Notes: generated by a model from the letters alone, not told the origin. Positions 50,393 through 64,000 are shown, counted from the stretch's first letter. The stretch is 64,000 nt of DNA from Onchocerca volvulus (GCA_000499405.2 HG738137.1:11840121-11904120); one strand, 5' to 3'. Numbers and translations are program-made.

Positions 50393-53300
50393 ATGGTACA
50401 AATGAACAGTGATGAACATGAAGAAGAACGAAATAATACTTTGTCAATTGATTTACTACCCGAAATACGACCAAAATCACATAGCTTTATGAGCAGTAAA
50501 GATGCTATAGTCAAGAAAAATACTAAACGTACTAAAGAAGAAATTGCTAAAGATTCTGAAATTTCCAAAAGTATTTTAATTGAAAAAAGCTCTTCCCTGG
50601 CAAATTTATCTAATCGTCCCAAGGCAAGTTCATTTCTTCGAGATTTGCGGAAATTATTCTCGAGAAGTAAAACTTCGATAAATGCTACTACTACTATTAT
50701 TAATACTACTTTGACTAGAGAAATAAACTCACGAGATAATATAGTAATGCGAAATGGAATGGAAAATTTGAATAATTTTAACATAGAGCTAAGAGAAAAA
50801 TCTCGATCTCGATCCTGGTCTCATTATGAAGCACAAGGAATATTCCACAAATACCGAAAAGCATCGGAATCAAAGTCTGCTAGCAGGCGTATTTATTCTT
50901 CAATTCGAGCATTACGAAAAAACGGAAGGGTAGTGAATCAAGTCGCTACTGAAAATCCTGAAAATAAAAGTTTCATGCATTCAAAGGTTATTATTCATCT
51001 TGCAACATTATTTTTATTTTTTTATTAACATTCCGTAATATATAAAGCAAGAAAATAAGAATTTCAAATTGTAATACCGACGATTAAACAGCTGCTTTCC
51101 CGTTATTGTAAGGCTTCTTTCTTCCCACCATATCCCTCAAAGATTTTTTGAGGATTCTTCCTTCATTTTGTTTCGATAATGTTTTATCTCGCTTACAGGA
51201 ATATTGAGATATCTCAATAATCCTTTCAGTTTGTTTACTAAAATCATGATCTTGATATATTTTTCGGAAATTAATCCGATCAATGTAGCAATCAATTATC
51301 GCATTTAATTAAAATGGCAAATTAATGAGGTAAATGAGAAGTGTATTTGTAAATTCGAACTCATTAGTCATTAAATGAGCAAATTTTGAACATTTCAGGA
51401 ATTCTCGCCAGGAACATCTTCGAAACGAATGCAATCAGATCAATCTGTTAATACTAGCCTTTATAAACCATCAAAATCGAAAAAAATGAAAATTGGAAAT
51501 AAACAAAAACGAACTGATGAAGCAAATGATTCCATATTGATCGTACCATTGGCTGTGGAAAATAATTCAGGTTTATAATGATTATAGTTTTTAACAATCC
51601 TTTACATTTGTAAATATTTTTGTCTGTCTAAATTTTAAATGAAATGCCAAAATATATAATATATGAGAACAAAATTACGAGTCATTTTAATATTTTTGTT
51701 TTAAATATATCAGAACTTTTAATTATTATTTCGAGTATTTATTTATTTAAGTATTATATTCCAAAATTTTTGCTGAGAAAATTGGTTTTAAATTTTCAAG
51801 ATTTGTTTTTTCTTTTTTTTTTTTCATCTATAAAATTTTTTTCTGAACCAGATTATTTTTTCATCAATATAGATAAATGAAGTTATCTGCTCCAAAGCAA
51901 ATATTCATCAATTTTATCGATTTCGTCATGATGTTTGAAATTTTTTGCATTTTGCTAAAATAGTAAAAACGAATGAGAAGTTTTTTATTATTGTTATTTT
52001 CATTTTTTTTTGCATTTCTGATTTAAATTAAATAACAATGGTTTATCATTAATAAGATTTCAAATTAAGCATTAAACAGACGAACAAGTAATGACTTGAA
52101 ATGAAATTTAACTCGTCATTACTAATATATTCAGAAAAAGAATTATTTTCTATTTATAAGAATTGAAAATAAGAAAAAAAGTTTTATCAATTATTCCCGA
52201 GTAATTAACTTATTAAAATCTTTTTTTAATTTCTAGACTACATTTTCTGAATTTGAACATTCAAAAGTTTTTGGTTTATAATCTATTAAATGTTGATAGT
52301 ATTGGAATTATTTTTGAATCAAAATTTTGGAATACAAATATTTTGTATATTCTTAAATATCAAATTCAAAATTTTTTTTTAATTCTGTTGATTCTGCATT
52401 TGATTAAAAATTCAGAAAATGTCACTTAATAATTCATTTTTAACAAATCATAATTATCACTTCATTGGGAGAAGTTGTTAACAATGATAATCTAAAAATA
52501 CACTTTTTTTGATGTTTTAATTCCCCTCATCATCTTTGCCTGTTCTGATTTTCAATTTATTAATTAATTAATCGATTGAGCTATACTTTCTATCATAATT
52601 CGCTGAAAAAAATTTTTATTAAATAATGGGCATGGTTTTCTTTTTTTACTTTTTACATTAACTTCTCGTTAATTTTTTCCTTTTTTTTTTTCATTCAATT
52701 TTCATTGGTTTTTTCATAATGAAATCACTTATGAAATTTTATAACAGAAGTTTTAAATTTATTGAAATAACAATCTGACAATTTTCATTAATTAATACAC
52801 AAAGGTTATCTTTTTAAATTATTGAAAATTTTCAGAGTTGATTTATTTTACACTGAAAAGGCCAAATGAAAGGTGTTAAATGTTTTACATGAAAAAATTT
52901 TTTTTAATGCGAAATATTTTGCAATTTTTGCACCAATTTAAAATATCTAAAACTTTCCAGGTTTTATATAACATTTGCATTTATTTTTTTCAAATACATT
53001 AGCATCAAATTTTTTAAATGCATTGCTCATTTATTGGACCAATTTCAATAGATCATAATAATATTGATTTTTAATTTATAATTTTTTATATATTTCACTA
53101 TTTTATTGAGTTACTCTTTTTTCTCCAATATATTTTGAAAAAGATAATTAAAATGAAATAAAAGGCAGAATTTAATGGTAGATTAAATTTTTAGCAATCA
53201 TTTTTAACACTGATGTGATAATATATCTGAAACAAAAAAAAAAAAAAGAAAAAAAGAAAAAAACTAACGTGCTGAAATTTTTTTTTTTTAAATTTAACAT

Positions 53301-56300
53301 CAATCTATTCAATTCATATCATCTAATCAATAATTCATTTTCAGAATGAACATTTTTTTTTTCTTGGAAAATTCAATTAATTACTGTATGACGAATGATA
53401 AAATCAAATTAAAATTTTTTGGCTTTTTTTTTCATTTCTACTAATTTTCCTTCCAATTTTCGTTTTTTTTTGTTTTTTCATTGTTTTTCTAAAGAATAAA
53501 ATTAAAATGAATTGATTCAATACCGTTTAAGATAGAATTGAAGTTTTAAGAGGAAATAAATATATATTGAAAATAATCTTTGATTTTGAATTAAATGTAA
53601 AACTTCTCTCGAAATTCTAATTAAATTTAACATTTATTTCAATGTAATTGAAGAAAATTATTTTTTCAGTGTTAAATCAAGATGCAGTGAAGAAGTTAAA
53701 AATTTATGGATATTTTTGTCACATACATCTTTCTCCAACCTACGCTATCCTTCATGGTTATACGAAATTTTTGAAATTGAAAATTCATCTTCCATATAAA
53801 CAAATTCAGCAAATTCGACTCATTCATGCTAATAAAAAATTGGAACAAATTATGGTCAGTTTTTCCCTTTTTCGTTTGTTTTTCTATCAGAAATATAGCA
53901 AAATTAAATTTGGTTTGAAGAGAATATTTCCGATTTGTCGCGAGATCGATAGCATTAATCAATCACTTATTTACATTAAAAAAAGATTAATTAATTCAGT
54001 CATTTGCTGCAAACATTGGCTAAGTTTTCTTGCGGAATTTTTACAGAACCGGACAATCGATAGAAAATTTTCAAAAATAAGAGAATCTTTATCATTTTAA
54101 GTTCTTTTTCACTCCTTTTTTCATCTTTTTCATTCTCTTAAATTCATTAAATTTTTAATTGGAAAATTTCATATATATATATATACTTTTTTTATTAATG
54201 ATTAATTTTCATTGCAAAAAAATTTAATGAGTTTTATATTTTTTTAGTAAAATATTTCGATATTTTAATTAAGCGATACGCAAATATGCATCAAAAAATT
54301 TGGATTTAATTCAAAAAATTGAATGAATTCTAATAAATTTTGATTATAATTTACGTTTTGCTTTCGATGAAGTCAGATATCGCAGCAAATCTTTTGCTCT
54401 CAAATTTCTAAATCTTTTCAAAAACTTTTTTGTTTTCTTTAATTTACAGCAAGAATCATGCAATTTTGTTAAAATTGAAAATTTCTTTCAATGGATTATT
54501 CAATTTTTATTTTATTAGCCTGACCTAATTTGAATATTGGAATTGATATACTAATACAATAATATAAATTTCATCATCACATCTATTACACAATTAATTT
54601 ATTTGTTCTAATTTATATCTAAATAAAAAAAAAAAGAAGAAATTTAACGAATCGCAAAAAATTTAAGACGAAATTATTTCAATGAGGTTTTTAATTTTTT
54701 TTTTCTTCCTCTTCTTCTCCTTCATAGTTCATGATTTCCTTCCTCACTTGCAAATTTCATTTAATTACTGACGACAAGTTGGTTTTTTCAGTAAAAAATT
54801 TCATCTGTTCCATTTTCTATTACTTTCTTCTCTCGTTTTTCGCACCCTAAAATTGCGCTATTCTTAAACAAATAAATATTATTTAAAAGGTATATTTTAA
54901 TAGCTCTAAATTAAAATTTTTCTTTCATTTTGAAATAATTTTTTCTTATAAAGAAAAAAAGTTTTTGAATAATTTTTGGAAATTTTTTTCTAAATCGCTT
55001 ATGAACCATATGAAAATAATAAAAAGTTTAGTAATAAGTTTTTTTTTCTTTTAAATTAAAAATTCATAATCATTCTAACTTAATCTTTCATTGATCAATT
55101 TTATTTCAATAATTAATTGAAATTCGGAAATGTCGAAATTGCAATACAATGGTAAAGCTTCTTGAAAGGCGATGAAGAGAGAAGAAGTAAAGACAAATTC
55201 AAATTTTCATATTCTTTTTTTCAGTATTTGATATTTTATCCAATCAATTATGCTTTAAAATTTGCATAAAAAATGATGAATAATTGCTATAAATTGTTAA
55301 AGAAATATTATTTGATTTTATTTTTGCATTGATAGAATTATTTTGAAATTGTTGGTTGATTAATTACAAACAAATATTCCTCTTTTTATCATTACTTTCA
55401 GTATTTTTCGAACTAATTCATAAAATGTTACAATAATTCTATTTTTGCAAAAATTTTTGTTCCAATTTTAGAAAATTTCTCTTTTATTTTTGCTTTAAAC
55501 AAAAATTACTTGTTAATCAAAATTTTAGGTGAAAATGGTGAGACGAAAAATTCGTTTTACTACAAAGGAGCATGTTTTCAAAGATTTCTGTCATTTATGG
55601 AATGTTGCTATTACTTCAACAATTAAGAAAAGAAAGGTTAAATAAAATTTCTAAGAAAAAATTTTAATTGTAAAATTTTTAATTTAAATATTTTTCGCAA
55701 ATTTTCAAACTTTTCAATCATCTAAAAAAATTTGTCCTGAGCAAGATATGTTCAGCAATTGGATAATTTAGTCATTTCATTTGTTTAATTAACCAATTGC
55801 TTAATTATTTGCTTATTAATGCGAGTTATTTTTTATGCTCTTTAACAAATCTGATCGGAAATTGGAAAAAGTATTCAATAATTATTATCCTTAACAAATT
55901 TCTGATTTTTAATTTTTTTTCGATCTTTCCTTTCCAGTTCTTCTAAATTAAAAGTGCTTTAAGTTTCATTAAATTTTAGCATTTATATTCAGTAAAATCA
56001 ACACTTTTTCATCTTTTTGTAACTAAATTTACAAAGTATTTGTAAATTTTTTAAACTTTTTTAAGAAAATATTTCTAAATTTTTGTAGTTTTTTGACAAC
56101 ATTTGATTTATGTCAATATTTATCACAATAGAAGAAAATAATTTAATCTAATGAATTTATAATTTTGCATCACAATAACACAACAAAACATTGCATTATT
56201 TTACATCCATCAATTGCGAGCAGTTTATTTTTATTTGTAACGATAATATTATGAAAATCAGAAATCAATTTCGTATTATATCATTCATAAATTTTTAATT

Positions 56301-59300
56301 ATTATTTGAAACAATAAATTCAAATTCTTAAAATTTTATATGCAAAATCGATTTTTGATCTTTGGTTTTTTTTTTTTTTTTTTTTGGTTTCCTGATTGTA
56401 ACTATCTTTTAAATGAACAAATTCAGTTGGATTTAATTGGAACAAGACAAGCAATTCCTAGAACAGATAATAAAACATTTTCAAAATTTTAATTAAGGAA
56501 TTTCGCTTGAAATATTTTTGAATTGACTATGAAATATTAAATTCTTAGAAGATTATTTGAACAAATGATCGAAGAAATGAAATAAAACTTTTTGTCGGAA
56601 AAAATAAATATGTCGAATAATCAATTACCATAATGCATTTTCCTTTTTTTTTTTTTCTTTACAATTAAGATAGAAAAATTTTTAAATAAAAGAAAAACAT
56701 GAAAAAATATGTATTTGGTAAAAGATAGTAAATTATTTCATCTATTAGAAAAAAAAAAAACTATTATGGAATCATTTCAGAAATATTTTCGAAAATGTCA
56801 AAAAAGTAAAAAAAAAAAGCAATAAATAAAATCAAAAGTCATTTCAAATAACAAATTTATGTTTAATATTGCTCCAAATGAGAGGAAAAGATAATCGAAT
56901 GAGTGAATAGAGGAATAGAATTCGTTATTTTTCATTTAATATTCACTATTATAAATGTTTTGTTAAAATTCATTGAGAAAACAAATCAATATTAGAATTT
57001 TGCAAACCGTTTATTATTGGATCAATATTTGAACAAATTACTAACTTCGCAAAGTTTTGAACGTGAACTATGTCGATCGTAAAAGAAATTTGTGAAAAGT
57101 TTTTTATTGTGAGTTGAATCTTCGTACAGATGAATTTTTTTGTGTAGCGAAATCGTTGTTACGACAAATTTTATTCGCAGCATTCACGTTAGACAATGTG
57201 AATTGATGAATATCGTTAATACAATCGATAATCTGGATTTATCAAAGTATTTCCATAGTACAAAGAATCTTTGATTATTTCGTCATATCAATATTTCAAA
57301 AAATATTTTCAGTTTTCCCAACAATATCATAAATATCCGCTCATGAGTTTAGATATTATCATATCAGTTATTTTTAACAATAATCAAGACGACTTAATTA
57401 GAGAAATTTTAAATTTTTAGACTTTAATAAAAAGAATATTTCGTAATAATTTTAAGAAACAATATTATTATTTTAAGAGATAATGATTTTAATGAATTTT
57501 AATAAATTTAAGTTTTTAAGAAATAGTACTTATATTTTGCATTTTAAAAAATACTACATATAGTGCTATAATTATATGATAATGTTAATTATTTGTTTTT
57601 CCTGATTATGATAATTTTGATTTTTATTTTTAATTGAATTTTTTTCTTCTGGACAATAATAATTAATAAAATCTCAACGATTGACAATCTTGTCACATCT
57701 TTCTCTAACAAACATCGTTTTTTCTCCTTTCTTGAAAATCGATTATTATTTTTATGTTTTTCTACTCATTTTTTATGAAGCAAATAAATTGAAAATATAG
57801 TTTGCAGAAAATTTTAAATTAAAATATTTTACAAAAATTCAACTTCTTAAACTAAATTTCAATGTTTCAAATTCCTAAATTTAATTCAATTATATTGAAA
57901 ATGAAAATTTTAAAATTTATTTTTAGAAATTGCTCAAATCATCGTTTAATGCAAGGACAGAAATAACAGCTGAATCAATTCACAGATCAAATTCTTCTAA
58001 AACAATTTCATTTGATCGCCCATCATCCAATCCATCATACGTTGTATGATTTTCATTTTTTTTTTTTTTTATTTTTTTTAGCAAACAAAGTTTTCATTTT
58101 TTTAATCAAATCTGTTTATCATAGCATATATCATGAAAAATGTAAAAAACAAACGTTTGAAATGATTTTCATTTCCATAAATGTGCATAAATATGTTCGT
58201 AATGAAACGAAAATTCCTTTTTTTTTTTTTTTTTTTTTTTTTTTTCACTAATTTAATGTAATAATTTATTTGGAATGAATGAAATATTTGAGATAATTCA
58301 TTTCCAATATTAAATGAATTTCCATTGCTTATCTTTATTTCTTTTTTTTAACTTTCTTATAGGTTCCATTAAAATTCTCGATTTTTTTTTTTTTTCCATT
58401 TCATCTCAAATAATTGGTATTTATTTCAAACAAATAATTCATATATTTTATAATTTTTTTTTGAATTTTTTTTTTTCTTCACAAAATTTGCTATAATTGC
58501 ATTCGAAATGACTTATTTAAATTCCATTATCAATCGATCAAATTCGTTCTTGAGAAAAAATAAAATTGAACGTCATAACAGTAATTTCTTATATCATTTC
58601 CTAATAAATTATTCATAAGTACGTGTAAATATTTAATTCTTTCTTTCTGAATCATTTTTTCTGACTTTTAAAAATTTTCGACATATTAAATTCTTGAAAT
58701 ATTCCCGTCTATTAACTTCAATTTTTTTTCCAATGTATATAGTCAATGATATTTTATCATTGTAAATTTAATGTTTTAAAACAAAAGACTATCTATTAGC
58801 AGTTTAGCATCAAAAGACTAGTTTAAATAACCTGATATTGAAAATTTCTATCAAATAATTTGAAATTTGAATATATTTGTAAAAAAATGAATCGAATATC
58901 TTAAATAGTCCGTTTATACTCAAAATAATTGATAATTATTAGTACTAGCATGCTTTAGTCATATTAAATTCGATAAAGTTCAAATACTTTGCAGATATTA
59001 AATTTTAATAAATTTTATTAATTTTTACTCATTCATTTATATATTTAATTAATATGTTATAAGTATTTGTTTACTTCATTTTTCATATTGTTGCTATGCT
59101 TTATAATTTGAATGAATTTTTTCTTTTGATAAATTGAAATAATATTTTAGAAATTCAAAGACAGCTTTTTTAAAAATACAAATCTTAAATGTGCGAAATT
59201 TTTTTTTGGACTTGAAAAATTGAAATTTTAATTTAAATTCATCTTTTTAATGAAGCAAGCAAAATTCTTTTTTTTTTTTTGCTCAATTCTTTTCAAACTC

Positions 59301-62300
59301 TCATCAATTCATATGATAAAATTCAAAAAAAAAAAAAAAATGCTTTAAAATTGCACCTTCAAATTACTAGTTTATTTTATTATTATTATTATTTCCTTTT
59401 TCTTTCCCGGTGAATCTCCCGATACTTCTGTTTTTCCTTCCCCCGCCTTCTCTCAATCATCGAGAATTTACTTCCACATTGAACAGCCACTTGTTTGTCA
59501 GCTTAAATATTTCACTGTTATGGAAAATCAATGAATTTTTACATCCCTTTGCCTATCTTACCCTAGTTTTTTTCTCATGCCTGCCATGTTTGTGCATCCT
59601 TAGCTTTTACTTGGCCAATTATAGGCCTCAAAGTGAGGTATGGGCCTTAAGGCTCATTCGTTTGTGCAAATACAATCCATAACACGGGAGCATGTTTTTT
59701 CTTCTTTCATTTCTCAATTTATTCACATTATTTTCCGTGCTATTTTTCATTCTCGATCTATTTGCGCCAATAATCTTTTTTTTTTTTTTAAAAATTGGAT
59801 TTTAACCGAATTGAATTGAATAATGAAATTTTCAACCGAGAAATTTTGAATTATTGTATTGAATTATCAAATTTTATTACATTGAATTTAAGAACCGAAA
59901 AGATTAATATATTTTACGAAATTTTTGAGGTAATATTACAAAATCTATTAATCAAAGTTGTTATTGATTAAAAAAATTTCGAAGAAATTTTTACAAAAAT
60001 GTTATCTTTTTCCAAATTGAAAGAAAAATAAAGTTTTTTAGATAATTTTGTGAACAAATTTTACTTAATATCAAAAATTTATTTATTTTCAAAATTATTT
60101 TTAAACGCGATATGATAGTCAGAAGAAAAAAAAAAAAAAGCAAACTTATTAATTTTTATATAATAATACAATAAATGAAAATTAATTAACTTTACGAATT
60201 CAAATACTAAATTCAATTAAATTCATGAAATCATATATTGTATAGCATGCACGAAGTGAAAATGATGTGGAAAAATCGCAGAAGCAAGGATTAGTGCAGA
60301 AATCGGATAACGATTTGATAACTGCTGATAATGATGATATTGATGATAAAGATGGAATGACTAAACAACACTTCGAAACGTTTGTTTGCTTTTTCCAATT
60401 ACATGCAATTTTGCTTTGCTTTTGGAATATTTAAAGAATTAAAGTTGATTTATCCTTAGCTTTTATAAATTTTTAAACTAACTTCATTCATTGATGGAGC
60501 AAAATTTACAATTTAACCTTTTTCTATAACTTAATTAGTATTGGAAAATTTGAAAATCCAAATTTCAATAATGGAATATATTATATCAAAAATGAAATAA
60601 ATTGTTCCAATTGAAGATATTAATTTAAGCATTAACATGAGAATATTAATTTAATTTAATTAAGATAGCAAGAAATTTTAACAAAGAATTATCAATTATA
60701 GAAACGAATTATCATCCGAAGCACCGTGTTCAACTATCTCATCTGCGTTATCATTATCATCATTGACAACAATGATTGATACACCGGATTTGGAATTTTC
60801 CATTGATGATAACGATAATATGGAAAAATGCCAAAAAAGTAGTAACAATAATCCGACTGACAATAATGGTGAGAAATTTCATATGAAGTTTTATTTTTTC
60901 CGGAACTTTATTTCATTAATATATATATATTTTTGTATTTTCTTGCTTTTATAGATTTTTGAACTTTTTTTTCGAAATTATATCAAAAAAAAAAAAAATT
61001 TTCAACTTTACTTTTTATAGTGTCAAAGTATTAGTAAGAACTTAATACTGATAATTTCACAAAAATATCAAATTTTTTGACTTATTGGCTGTATTATTTC
61101 ATAATGTTGTTAGTTTAAATCACACTAAAATTCGATTTCAGTTTGAATTTATTAAAATGATTGAAAATTTTACAATAATTTTTTTTTTAATATTTTATTT
61201 TAATATTTCAGCTCAAATTCATTGTTTTCTCTAGAAGCAAAAATTTCATAATCAATGTTTAGATTTAATTCCAAAATATTATTTTGATAGAATTATCGAA
61301 ATTTGATTTTAATTTAAAATTATTAAAATGATTCAAAAATTTTTCAACAACTTTTTAAATGTGTTATTTCAATATTTTAGGCATAAATTCAACCTTTTTG
61401 CAGAAACAGAAGTTCTTTGCCAGTGTGAATCTCATTTAGGTCGTGTACTTCTAGACGAAGTATATCCTTTAACAACAGAACAACTTTTTGCTACTCTTTT
61501 TTCGGCGACACCTTGGTATCATGATTTGGACGAAATTGTCAACAAAACAGGTATAATATATTTTTTTTTCAAAAAAAAAAAAAATGAAATTTGAATTTTA
61601 AAATTTTAGTAAATGAAAATTTTAAACTTTTAATTAATGAATAATCTATAAATCCAATTTGAAAAATTCTTCAAGCATTCAAATTTTTCAAATCTCCTGT
61701 TTATAACTTAATTAATTAAATAATAAAATGCATCAATTTTTCATTTTGAAATTTTAGAACATGGAAGAATGCTAAATATTGTAAATGGTAAGTAATTTTC
61801 TTTTCTTTATATTCTAAAGCTTAATTTTTAATTATTCTATTATTATAATTTTAACTTTCGACATAAATAATTATGGGGAAGCAGATGTTTCACATCTTTT
61901 CAATATTCTTTTCTAACTTTTTTTTAAAAATAATTTGACATCATCCATATTTCATCTTTCAATAATTCATTATACTTCTCCTAGGTTACGTTGCAACATC
62001 ATGGATGACGGAAAATTCTACCGTACCTACCGTAACAACACGAACAGTAACCTATAATATGTCATTAAATAATACATTTGGTCCAAAAAGTACATCAGTT
62101 ACTGAAAAACAGGTCTTCATTTCGAAATTTACATTTTTTTCAATCAATTCTAATGAAATTATTTTAAATTTCAAAAAAAAAAAGAAAACTTCAGAAATCA
62201 ACAAGTTTTTTTTTGATGCTTTTTTTCCATCAAGAAAATTTCATCACCAAAAATATTTTGCAAAAACATTAAGTTAAATTTCTTTACAATTCATTCGATC

Positions 62301-63924
62301 ATTCTTTTCTTCCAAGAAAAGAAATTAAAAAGATGTTGTAAATAATTAATAATGCATCTGTTTTCTTCCTTATGTCATCATCAAAACGTCATGAATTTCA
62401 AATTTTATTTTACATTATACTTCAGACATGTCACGCATTTCACGTTGCTGATGATGGATTCAGCGTTATGAAGGAGATTCAGAATTCGGGTATACCATAC
62501 GGGGATAATTTCATAGTTCAATGTACGTACTGTATTATTCGATCAGATAATACGCATTCCAGGCTACTTATACATGGTGCAATGGTACAAAAGAAAAGTA
62601 TTTGGGGTATTATTAAAGGTAAGTATTTTAATTTCATTTTTAAATCAATCAATAACGATAGATATGACTTCTTTTTATGATAATAAAATTACTTTTGTAG
62701 TTATCGTAGTACCATGTTATATCATTTCTCTTACATTTGTTGATATAGGGATAATTTAAAGTGATATAATAAATGATAACATCAATTTTCGTTATTTTAT
62801 TGATTTAATGGGATTGAAAAATAATATACATATATTTAGGGGTTAGTTACATTACAAGATGCAATATGTGTACGATTTTATACAAATTATATGTCATGAA
62901 AAAATTATTTTTCGTAGTTAGTTATTACAAACAATGTTTATTCAAAGAAAAATATCTTTGATGGAGATTTTATCAATGGATTAACGATAATTGATAAGAA
63001 TATCACTCAACCAGTTAGAATATAGAACTTTGTTCATAATCATAGCTGAGATATTTTCTGATAGATCAGGTGATGTTTAAAATCCATCGATGACAAATGA
63101 AGGAGCTGAAAGATTAGTTGATGTTTAAAATACATCGATGAGAGAGAAGCCAAAATTCCTTTTTTCCAATCGATAGCGATTCTTTTAATAGTGGGCGTTT
63201 TTTCTTTTTTTTTTTTTTTTTTACCGTATTCCCATCATTTTACATAAGCTAGGTTATAGAGACCGGAAGTATTTGCATGTGAATTAATGTCCGGTCTGTA
63301 TTACCACCGAAGATAAAGCTAGTCGCAAATGAAATCGTAAATAAAGCCAATCGCAAACAAAGATGAGAATTACGTTAGATATGATAAGAATTACGTTATA
63401 TTCATCTTGAATGATGAATCATATGGCAATATAATGTTCTGATTATTTGAAAATATTTACGCTAAAATTATTACGATTTTTTCCGACATGATATAGTAAA
63501 ATGCATGTTTTATATGTATAGCAAGCCAATTTATTAAACTTATTTTTTTCTATAATTCATCTTCAACAAAATACGTAGTAATATTATTTCAATCATGTTA
63601 AATTTGTCTTTTTTTTTATTCGATTGTTCAAGATGTATTGTTTTTCTTTTTTCGAACTTCCGAATTTTCATTTCAGGAATAATTGAAAAAAGTACTTATA
63701 GTGGATTAGAAACCTATTATACGGTATTAGAGGAAACGTTAAAATTACTATGTGAAGGATCAAATGAGCCAAAACAAACTACAGTATTACCAGAATCCGA
63801 AGCAACCAACAGTATAATCAACAATTTAATTCCAAACAAATTATTAAAGGGGTACGCTAATATCGATATTTCATTTTTATCAACTAAAATTGTAGGAATT
63901 GAAAAGCGTAAAAAGAATAAATGA
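50393..63924 (+). CDS. GRAM and VASt (ASTER) domain protein, Aster/GRAMD1-like sterol transporter; 3' end uncertain
   Basis: Asters sit in the ER membrane, dock at the plasma membrane through GRAM and carry sterol in the VASt domain. Exons are in phase: 50393-50986, 51399-51570, 53670-53854, 55529-55636, 57927-58040, 60246-60379, 60702-60868, 61404-61550, 61758-61787, 61985-62112, 62426-62618, 63677-63924 (or donor after 63851). An N-terminal Ser/Arg/Lys-rich region (1-255) comes first. A divergent GRAM follows in about 256-353 (IHLPYKQIQQIRLI; FTTKEHVFKDFCHLWNVAI), then an acidic linker. The VASt domain spans about 492-680: GRVLLDEVYPLTTEQLFATL, SLNNTFGPKSTSVTEKQ, IPYGDNFIVQCTYCIIRSD, SIWGIIKG, EKSTYSGLETYY. 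The transmembrane helix normally found after VASt is not in view. The frame stops at 63924, but a GT at 63852 suggests that the gene continues past the window. Introns 2-5 are about 1.7-2.3 kb each. VASt identity is strong; GRAM is weaker. Confidence 0.85.
59400..59690. other. GC-richer island in Aster intron 5
   Basis: About 290 bp in intron 5 (58041-60245) with base composition like the exons. A 90-codon plus frame (59410-59682) is open but hydrophobic and unrecognised. At 59627-59655 a compact hairpin-forming string (GGCCTCAAAGTGAGG, then GGGCCTTAAGGC) is seen. It could be an unrecognised exon, a small RNA gene or an old insertion. No tRNA or snRNA signature was found. Confidence 0.4.
62836..63490 (+). 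repeat. Dispersed repeat, short copy (family also at 23980-25180)
   Basis: Located in the last visible Aster intron, in the same orientation as the longer copy in carboxypeptidase 2. It shares blocks in the same order (ATATCTTTGATGGAG, TTAACGATAATTGATAAGAAT, TACATAAGCTAGGTTATA, ATTTGCATGTGAATTA, TTCATCTTGAATGATGAATCAT, TCCGACAT) but lacks about 535 internal bases. It carries its own small internal duplication (GATGTTTAAAATCCATCGATGA / GATGTTTAAAATACATCGATGA) at about 63072 and 63120. Confidence 0.8.
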
Positions 63925-64000
63925 ATGCTTCTAATAATGCTTAAGCATATGAATTATTGATTAATACATCGGTATTTTTTTAATCATTTCAAAAATTCAT

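Noticed and set aside
50377..50784. 135-codon minus-strand ORF
   Set aside because: Mirror frame of the real first exon of the Aster-like gene.
53855..54100. Open frame continuing past GRAM exon 3 for about 80 codons
   Set aside because: A good GTCAGT donor lies at 53855 and the next exon at 55529 continues the GRAM domain in phase. The extension has no family match and is probably intron read-through.
1..64000. tRNA, rRNA, spliced-leader RNA genes, CRISPR arrays and TTAGGC telomeric repeats
   Set aside because: Looked for by eye on both strands; no stretch with the expected motifs was found. A tRNAscan-SE and Infernal run would be needed to exclude small RNA genes.

Overview
The window looks like nuclear DNA from a nematode, probably an AT-rich spirurid or filarial-type worm. 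Every gene is split by GT-AG introns (41 nt to about 3 kb). Intergenic DNA is very AT-rich with many poly-T/poly-A runs. The gene families are animal ones, and the carboxypeptidase + ShKT domain combination is typical of nematodes. I see no bacterial operons, rRNA, CRISPR array or confident tRNA. All exon models were built by hand from splice consensus, phase and family alignment from memory. The species is an inference.

Layout: (1) 0.85-12.29 kb (+), a secreted M14 zinc carboxypeptidase with a C-terminal ShKT domain, 12 exons, about 530 aa. (2) 14.92-27.34 kb (+), a tandem paralogue, 11 exons, about 559 aa, with the same domain order. (3) 27.82-35.02 kb (-), VPS51, the GARP/EARP tethering subunit, 15 exons, about 721 aa, tail-to-tail with the second carboxypeptidase. 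(4) 35.59-35.76 kb (+), a 57-codon ORF with one predicted membrane helix, in a locally GC-richer patch; possibly an unannotated small gene. (5) 38.14-39.77 kb (+), SNX3, four exons, 161 aa. (6) 39.8-47.2 kb, an AT-rich gene desert. (7) 47.28-49.63 kb (+), a decayed Helitron whose Rep-side and PIF1-helicase pieces are out of the usual order. (8) 50.39 kb to the right edge (+), a GRAM + VASt (Aster/GRAMD1-like) sterol-transfer protein, at least 12 exons, probably continuing past the window.

The carboxypeptidases are secreted and probably act on cuticle or other extracellular proteins. VPS51, SNX3 and the Aster-like protein all belong to intracellular membrane and lipid traffic: GARP tethers endosome-derived vesicles at the Golgi, SNX3-retromer sorts cargo out of endosomes, and Asters move sterol from plasma membrane to ER.

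The introns hold structure the genes do not explain: three independent tandem duplications, a dispersed repeat family with copies in two unrelated genes, a long inverted repeat in the snx-3 intron, a C19/A9 tract, and a GC-richer island in an Aster intron. No clear new multi-gene system is visible. The best leads are the small membrane ORF, the acidic S1' residue shared by both carboxypeptidases, the dispersed repeat family and the rearranged Helitron.
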